Shown piece by piece: positions 13,090 to 15,764 of a stretch of DNA of 15,764 bases. Positions within the stretch are counted from its first letter, which is position 1; every line of letters begins with the position of its first letter. Origin of the DNA: Chloroflexota bacterium (GTDB lineage Bacteria > Chloroflexota > Dehalococcoidia > Dehalococcoidales > RBG-16-60-22); assembly GCA_016190585.1 (NCBI GenBank), contig JACPQH010000124.1, forward strand, positions 1 to 15,764. The letters are read 5' to 3'. The position numbers and the translations under genes are program-made. The notes below the pieces were generated by a model, which made no database searches, was not told the DNA's origin, and saw nothing but the letters and a program-made list of their open reading frames with translations.

Positions 13090-14226
13090 ATGCCGATAAC
13101 AGAGGTCCTGGCCAACACGGTTGTCCTGCCGCTCGGGAAAGTCCTTGTCTACCCCACCCGCACCATGATAAGCCGGGAGTTCACCCTGGTCAGGGTCCGG
13201 GACTCCAGCGGGGCGGAGGGTACGGGCTACTGCTGCGGCGGCTACGGTTACAAAGAGCCGTCCCGCGTCGGGCACCTGTGCACCCTGGCGGTGCGCGACC
13301 TCCTGAGGGACTACGTCCTCGGCGAGGAGCCGTCACAGGTCGAGGGGATATGGGACGCCATGTTCAAGGGCAGTGTCCTGCACGGCCGCCGCGGCATGGT
13401 GCTGCGGTCGATGAGCGCCATCGATATTGCCCTGTGGGACCTCAGGGCCAGGCAGGCCGGGGTATCCCTGGCGACCCTCCTGGGGACCCATAAGAGGGAC
13501 ACCGTACCCGCCTACGGCTCCGGGGGCGTCTATGTCAAGGGCAAGACCCCGGACGACCTGGCTAAAGAGGTCAAAAGCTACGTTGACATGGGCTTTAAGG
13601 CGGTCAAGATCAAGGTAGGCACGGCGGCGCCGCGGGAGGACGTCGCGCGGGTGAAGGCCTGCCGCGAGGCCATCGGCCCCGATGTCCAGCTCCTCCTGGA
13701 CGCCAACAACGCCTGGCCCGACGCCGCCGCCGCCATCCGCGTCATCCGCCTGTTCGAAGAGTACGACCCCGGCTGGATCGAGGAGCCGGTAATGCCCGAC
13801 GACATCAAGGCCAGCGCCGCCATCGCCGCCGCCATCCGTCCCCCCGTGGCTACCGGCGAGATCGAAGCGACCCGCTGGGGCTTCGAGAACATCATCGAGC
13901 ACCGGGCGGCCTCTATCCTCCAGCCTGATGTCGGCGTGTGCGGCGGCATCACCGAGTGGCGCAAGATCGCCGCCCTGGCCGCCGGCCACAGCCTGCGGGT
14001 TTCGCCGCACTGGTTCCCCGAGATCCACGTCCACCTGGTCGCCGCCACGCCCAACGCCATGTGGGTGGAGTACGTCCCGGAGACCCACGTTTCCTCTTTC
14101 CGGCTCATCCTGAAGAGCTCGCTGGAAGTGCGGCAGGGCGAGCTGGTCGTCCCTCGCGCGCCGGGGCTGGGCATCGAGCTTGATGATAAGGCCATCGCCC
14201 GTTACTCTGTCGACGGATGGCAATAG
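13090..14226 (+). CDS. Enolase-superfamily enzyme, mandelate racemase subgroup
   Basis: 378 aa, the usual length. The residues line up with Pseudomonas mandelate racemase at nearly constant spacing: K173-x-K175 (MR Lys164/Lys166), metal ligands D204 (Asp195), E231 (Glu221) and E257 (Glu247), and the Asp-His dyad D280 (Asp270) and H307 (His297). The offset is 9 or 10 throughout, so both catalytic bases and the Mg site are intact. The motifs are AVKIKVG, LLLDANNAW, WIEEPV, ATGE, LQPDVGVCGG and SPHWF. Such enzymes abstract a proton alpha to a carboxylate and either racemise or dehydrate; most members are sugar-acid dehydratases that produce 2-keto-3-deoxy acids. AAGGAGG nine bases before the ATG fixes the start. 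It may provide a 2-oxoacid to the catabolic set here; substrate unknown. Confidence 0.93.
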   Translation: MPITEVLANTVVLPLGKVLVYPTRTMISREFTLVRVRDSSGAEGTGYCCGGYGYKEPSRVGHLCTLAVRDLLRDYVLGEEPSQVEGIWDAMFKGSVLHGRRGMVLRSMSAIDIALWDLRARQAGVSLATLLGTHKRDTVPAYGSGGVYVKGKTPDDLAKEVKSYVDMGFKAVKIKVGTAAPREDVARVKACREAIGPDVQLLLDANNAWPDAAAAIRVIRLFEEYDPGWIEEPVMPDDIKASAAIAAAIRPPVATGEIEATRWGFENIIEHRAASILQPDVGVCGGITEWRKIAALAAGHSLRVSPHWFPEIHVHLVAATPNAMWVEYVPETHVSSFRLILKSSLEVRQGELVVPRAPGLGIELDDKAIARYSVDGWQ

Positions 14227-14236
14227 AATAATGAAA

Positions 14237-14300
14237 GCGGCCGCTGGCTGGTTCCCGAAAGACGCTGGCGGCCGCCTTACCCGGCCCCGGGCTTCAGCCC
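14237..14300. terminator. Tandem hairpins after the enolase-superfamily gene
   Basis: GCGGCCGC at 14237-14244 pairs with GCGGCCGC at 14268-14275; four further inner pairs (two of them G-U) extend the stem. A second small hairpin, GGGC-ttca-GCCC (14289-14300), follows and is succeeded by TTAAGG. The position 11 bases after the stop codon suggests transcription termination, but neither has a real T-run, so this may be a 3'-end stabiliser or a factor-dependent site. Confidence 0.4.
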
Positions 14301-14438
14301 TTAAGGCCTGTCGAAATATGGACTGACCACACTAGCAGAATTTGGCGTGTCGGGTAGCGCGGGCCCGCCCGTTAAAGCAGCCCCGGCCGTGGACTTTCCC
14401 CAATCCTTTTGTCATCATTTCGCTGTTTATGAATACAA

Positions 14439-14468
14439 TTGACTTTTTATCTTTCGATGGTGTATTTT
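14439..14468 (+). promoter_or_regulatory. Candidate promoter of the receiver gene
   Basis: TTGACT (14439-14444) and TATTTT (14463-14468) with 18 bases between them match sigma70 sites in 5 of 6 and 4 of 6 positions, within an AT-rich patch. The stretch CGATGGTGTATT (14455-14466) recurs with one change at 15068-15079, downstream of the receiver gene, so the two may share a regulator or sigma factor. The predicted leader is about 85 bases and contains ACCGG...CCGGT arms. Confidence 0.5.
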
Positions 14469-14558
14469 AGTACTACTTGAGGTTTCTTACCGGGAGTCCG
14501 GAATGCCGGTCGAAACTTGACTCTCCACGTTACTAGCGGTGTCAGTAAGGAGTAGCTC

Positions 14559-14936
14559 ATGGAAGTTTCCAGGGTTCTGGTTGCCGACAACTCCCTGTTT
14601 CTGCGTACCATGATCAAAAGCCAACTTGAGAAACTGAACTTTAGGGTCGTAGCCACCGCCAAGGACTCTCAGGAGTGCCTGAGCAAATCGGCGGAATCCA
14701 GGCCGGACATCACCCTTATAGACATCGGCATCGCCGAGGAGAACGATTTCTCGGTGCTGCGCGCAATCCTGGAGAAGATGCCTTCTTCAAACGTCATCGT
14801 CATGCTCCCGGATCACCCCGGCTTTCCCGAGATGGTCGTTAACGCGGTACGGGCCGGCGCCAGCGGCTTCCTCAAGAAACCGATCTCCCCGACCGACCTC
14901 TGCCAGCGTGTCCTGAACTACACGCCGAAGCCGTAA
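14559..14936 (+). CDS. Stand-alone response-regulator receiver protein (CheY-like)
   Basis: 125 aa, a single receiver domain with no output domain. RVLVADNSLFLRTMI is strand 1 and helix 1; D55 in LIDIGI is the phosphorylation site; AVRAGASGFLKKP ends with the conserved Lys (K107). Two usual features differ: the acidic pair is D10-N11 instead of two acidic residues, and the Thr/Ser that transmits phosphorylation appears to be replaced by Pro84 in VIVMLPDH. Phosphorylation is still plausible, since the essential Asp and Lys remain, but the switch may be altered. AAGGAG six to seven bases before the ATG supports the start. No histidine kinase is adjacent. Its place upstream of a pilin module suggests a link with motility or attachment, which is inference. 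A hairpin lies 45 bases after the stop. Confidence 0.9.
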   Translation: MEVSRVLVADNSLFLRTMIKSQLEKLNFRVVATAKDSQECLSKSAESRPDITLIDIGIAEENDFSVLRAILEKMPSSNVIVMLPDHPGFPEMVVNAVRAGASGFLKKPISPTDLCQRVLNYTPKP

Positions 14937-14981
14937 GTCATCTCTATCTTAACCCGGTAGATCCCTGCTTTCACCCCAAAC

Positions 14982-15003
14982 CCGGACTCCAGGGCGAGTC
15001 CGG
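14982..15003 (+). terminator. Hairpin terminator candidate after the receiver gene
   Basis: CCGGACTC (14982-14989) and GAGTCCGG (14996-15003) form a perfect 8-bp GC-rich stem with a 6-base loop, 45 bases after the receiver stop codon. It is followed by TATTCCCC, a poor U-tract. It separates the receiver gene from the next transcription unit. Confidence 0.5.
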
Positions 15004-15188
15004 TATTCCCCCGGCCGGCCTCTGTTTACTTTTATATATTTCTGTTTATAGAACTTATTTGCTAGTACGACGGTGTATTATTGAGATTTTTCGCGTATTT
15101 ATTAGCTTCGTCAGGATATAGTAGATGTTTTCGCCTGTAGTTTTTCCTCTATACTCCCTCCTTTTCTCCTTATTTGCCACTAGCCGGT

Positions 15189-15257
15189 TTGACAATGCCG
15201 TTACAAGAGTATACTATTGTATACATGTTAGCCAGGTTAGTACTAAGTATCTACTTA
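15189..15257 (+). promoter_or_regulatory. Promoter with two operator-like dyads for the RHH-like/pilin unit
   Basis: TTGACA (15189-15194, perfect -35) is followed by TATACT (15210-15215, spacing 15) or TACTAT (15212-15217, spacing 17). The -10 lies inside the dyad GTATAC-tatt-GTATAC (15209-15224). A second perfect 6-2-6 dyad, TAAGTATCTACTTA (15244-15257), lies about 20 bases downstream, and GTACT/AGTAC arms (15240-15244 and 15262-15266) flank it. Dyads over the -10 and just past the start site are typical of autoregulated genes for small DNA-binding proteins, and the next gene encodes one. The link is inferred. Confidence 0.5.
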
Positions 15258-15312
15258 CGAAAGTACCAGGGTGGCATAAGGACAGGAAAAGAAGAAATGG
15301 AGAACACGGGCC

Positions 15313-15579
15313 ATGCCAGAAAGCGAAAAATCCAGTATTCTGCGATTGCGGATAACCACCAAAGAGAGACTGGACCAGCTAAGACATCCCGGACAGAGTT
15401 ACGACGGTATCCTGGAAGAGATCATAGACTTCTGGCACATGCAGCACAGCCAGCAAGACCTTCACCAGATGAGGCCGCCCACTCCCTACCCGCCGGCCGC
15501 CACTCCCGCGGAAATGAGGGCGAAGGAGCTTTCCTGGTGGTGGCCGCCCTCGGACAGGACGCCCAAGAATAAGAAATAA
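15313..15579 (+). CDS. Small ribbon-helix-helix-like protein
   Basis: 88 aa. Residues 9-14 (ILRLRI) look like the DNA-contacting beta strand of the RHH/MetJ-Arc fold, residues 15-24 (TTKERLDQLR) like helix 1, and residues 29-41 (SYDGILEEIIDFW) like helix 2; the pattern 'strand, TTKERL, PGQSYDGIL' is what I know from small antitoxin-like and archaeal/Chloroflexota RHH proteins. A Pro-rich tail with WWWPP near the end (about residues 58-80) is not part of the fold and may bind a partner. The ATG at 15313 has only a distant GGAG. No toxin gene follows; the next gene is a pilin, 123 bases downstream on the same strand. It is a plausible autoregulator of this unit; real targets are unknown. Confidence 0.7.
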   Translation: MPESEKSSILRLRITTKERLDQLRHPGQSYDGILEEIIDFWHMQHSQQDLHQMRPPTPYPPAATPAEMRAKELSWWWPPSDRTPKNKK

Positions 15580-15610
15580 CCTTCTACTATGCACACTTAA
15601 AAAGCGGACA

Positions 15611-15660
15611 GGAGGTGTGAGACCATAAGCACAGAAGTTAAGAAACCTAAAGAGAAATAA
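15611..15660 (+). other. Orphan Shine-Dalgarno site with an 11-codon frame lacking a standard start
   Basis: AGGAGGTG (15610-15617) is a strong ribosome-binding site, but no ATG, GTG or TTG opens a lasting frame after it. At a fitting distance (9 bases after AGGAGG) an ATA at 15625 begins ATA-AGC-ACA... and reads ISTEVKKPKEK, then TAA. This may be a decayed small gene (ATG to ATA), a rare ATA start, or a ribosome standby site for the pilin gene 42 bases further on. Confidence that it is translated is low. Confidence 0.2.
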
Positions 15661-15702
15661 CCATAATTTTCAGATAGCCAAAATAGGAAAAAGGAGGAAC
15701 AC

Positions 15703-15764
15703 ATGAAATTCATTCTCGGCAAAAAGGCAGTCAGCCCGGTCATCGGCACCATCCTGATGGTGGC
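15703..15764 (+). CDS. Archaeal-type (class III signal) pilin, N-terminal fragment
   Basis: Only 20 complete codons are in the window: a short basic leader (MKFILGKKA) followed by VSPVIGTILMV. This is the N-terminal signature of archaeal type IV pilins/archaellins, in which a prepilin peptidase removes the basic leader and the hydrophobic stretch builds the filament core. AAGGAGG five bases before the ATG fixes the start. Such pilins also occur in Chloroflexota, which fits the other signs here. The gene lies downstream of the RHH-like gene on the same strand with a 123-base gap. Identification rests on the first 20 residues; length and C-terminal domain are unknown. Confidence 0.8.
   Translation, partial: MKFILGKKAVSPVIGTILMV

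Larger units (their letters stand above)
14227..14558. other. Intergenic region with hairpins and the receiver-gene promoter
   Basis: 332 bases with no supported gene. The first part is GC-rich and holds two hairpins just after the enolase-superfamily gene; the last 160 bases turn AT-rich and hold a promoter. No tRNA-like or RNA-gene structure was recognised between them. The short minus-strand reading across 14447-14662 overlaps the receiver gene and its promoter and has no family features. Confidence 0.5.
14937..15312. other. AT-rich regulatory region before the small RHH-like gene
   Basis: 376 bases without a credible gene, clearly richer in A+T than the rest of the window. After the terminator candidate come: TATTAT (15075-15080) inside a copy of the CGAYGGTGTATT motif; a perfect TTGACA at 15189-15194; two dyads; and a weak GGAG about ten bases before the small gene's ATG. 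Overlapping open frames at 15125-15355 and 15174-15572 have no family features and run out of frame through the RHH-like gene. A non-coding RNA could lie between 15085 and 15185, but I see no structure that demands it. Confidence 0.5.

Noticed and set aside
13333..14223. Minus-strand frame of 296 codons opposite the enolase-superfamily gene
   Set aside because: Composition is an antisense shadow; the plus strand has all catalytic residues in register.
15125..15572. Two overlapping plus-strand frames before and across the RHH-like gene (15125-15355 and 15174-15572)
   Set aside because: They cover promoter elements and run out of frame through the RHH-like gene. The first has a Ser/Phe-rich, random-looking start and neither has a ribosome-binding site.

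Overview
The window looks like a piece of a high-GC genome of an uncultured anaerobic bacterium, most likely Chloroflexota of the Dehalococcoidia type. The lineage is an inference. It rests on: ferredoxin-dependent 2-oxoacid oxidoreductase genes; a CaiB-type CoA transferase and a cytoplasmic DmsA-like molybdenum enzyme; a TRAP-transporter binding lipoprotein with a long Pro/Ala/Thr/Ser linker; an archaeal-type pilin N-terminus (SPVIGTILM) beside bacterial sigma70-like promoters and strong Shine-Dalgarno sites; and short palindromic and MITE-like repeats of a kind I recall as common in such genomes. No rRNA, tRNA, CRISPR array or transposase gene was seen.

Left (1-2841, minus strand): a tight operon reads ferredoxin (delta), alpha, beta and gamma subunits of a four-subunit 2-oxoacid:ferredoxin oxidoreductase (KOR/VOR type), then an isochorismatase-family hydrolase cut by the window edge. 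Genes are joined by ATGA overlaps or a one-base gap, and a good promoter lies at 2902-2931. Divergent from it (3116-7855, plus strand) are a fused two-domain CaiB/BaiF CoA transferase and a DmsA-family molybdopterin oxidoreductase, separated by a region with a candidate promoter, a dyad inside that promoter, and a perfect 21-bp palindromic hairpin.

Middle (7903-11791, minus strand): a complete TRAP transporter (dctP, dctQ, dctM, in that transcription order) and, upstream, a nitroreductase-family flavoprotein. Then on the plus strand come an SDR dehydrogenase (12074-12826), a MITE-like repeat, and an enolase-superfamily enzyme with every mandelate-racemase metal and catalytic residue in register (13090-14226).

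Right (14227-15764): a more AT-rich regulatory and surface module with a stand-alone receiver protein, a small ribbon-helix-helix-like protein preceded by a promoter and two dyads, and the start of an archaeal-type pilin.

Working hypothesis (inference): positions 1-14226 form a catabolic island. A carboxylate enters by TRAP, is activated to a CoA thioester by the CaiB enzyme, is transformed by the molybdenum enzyme, the SDR and the enolase-superfamily enzyme, and yields a 2-oxoacid that the oxidoreductase converts to acyl-CoA plus reduced ferredoxin. The substrate cannot be read from the sequence. No dedicated transcription factor for the island lies in the window.
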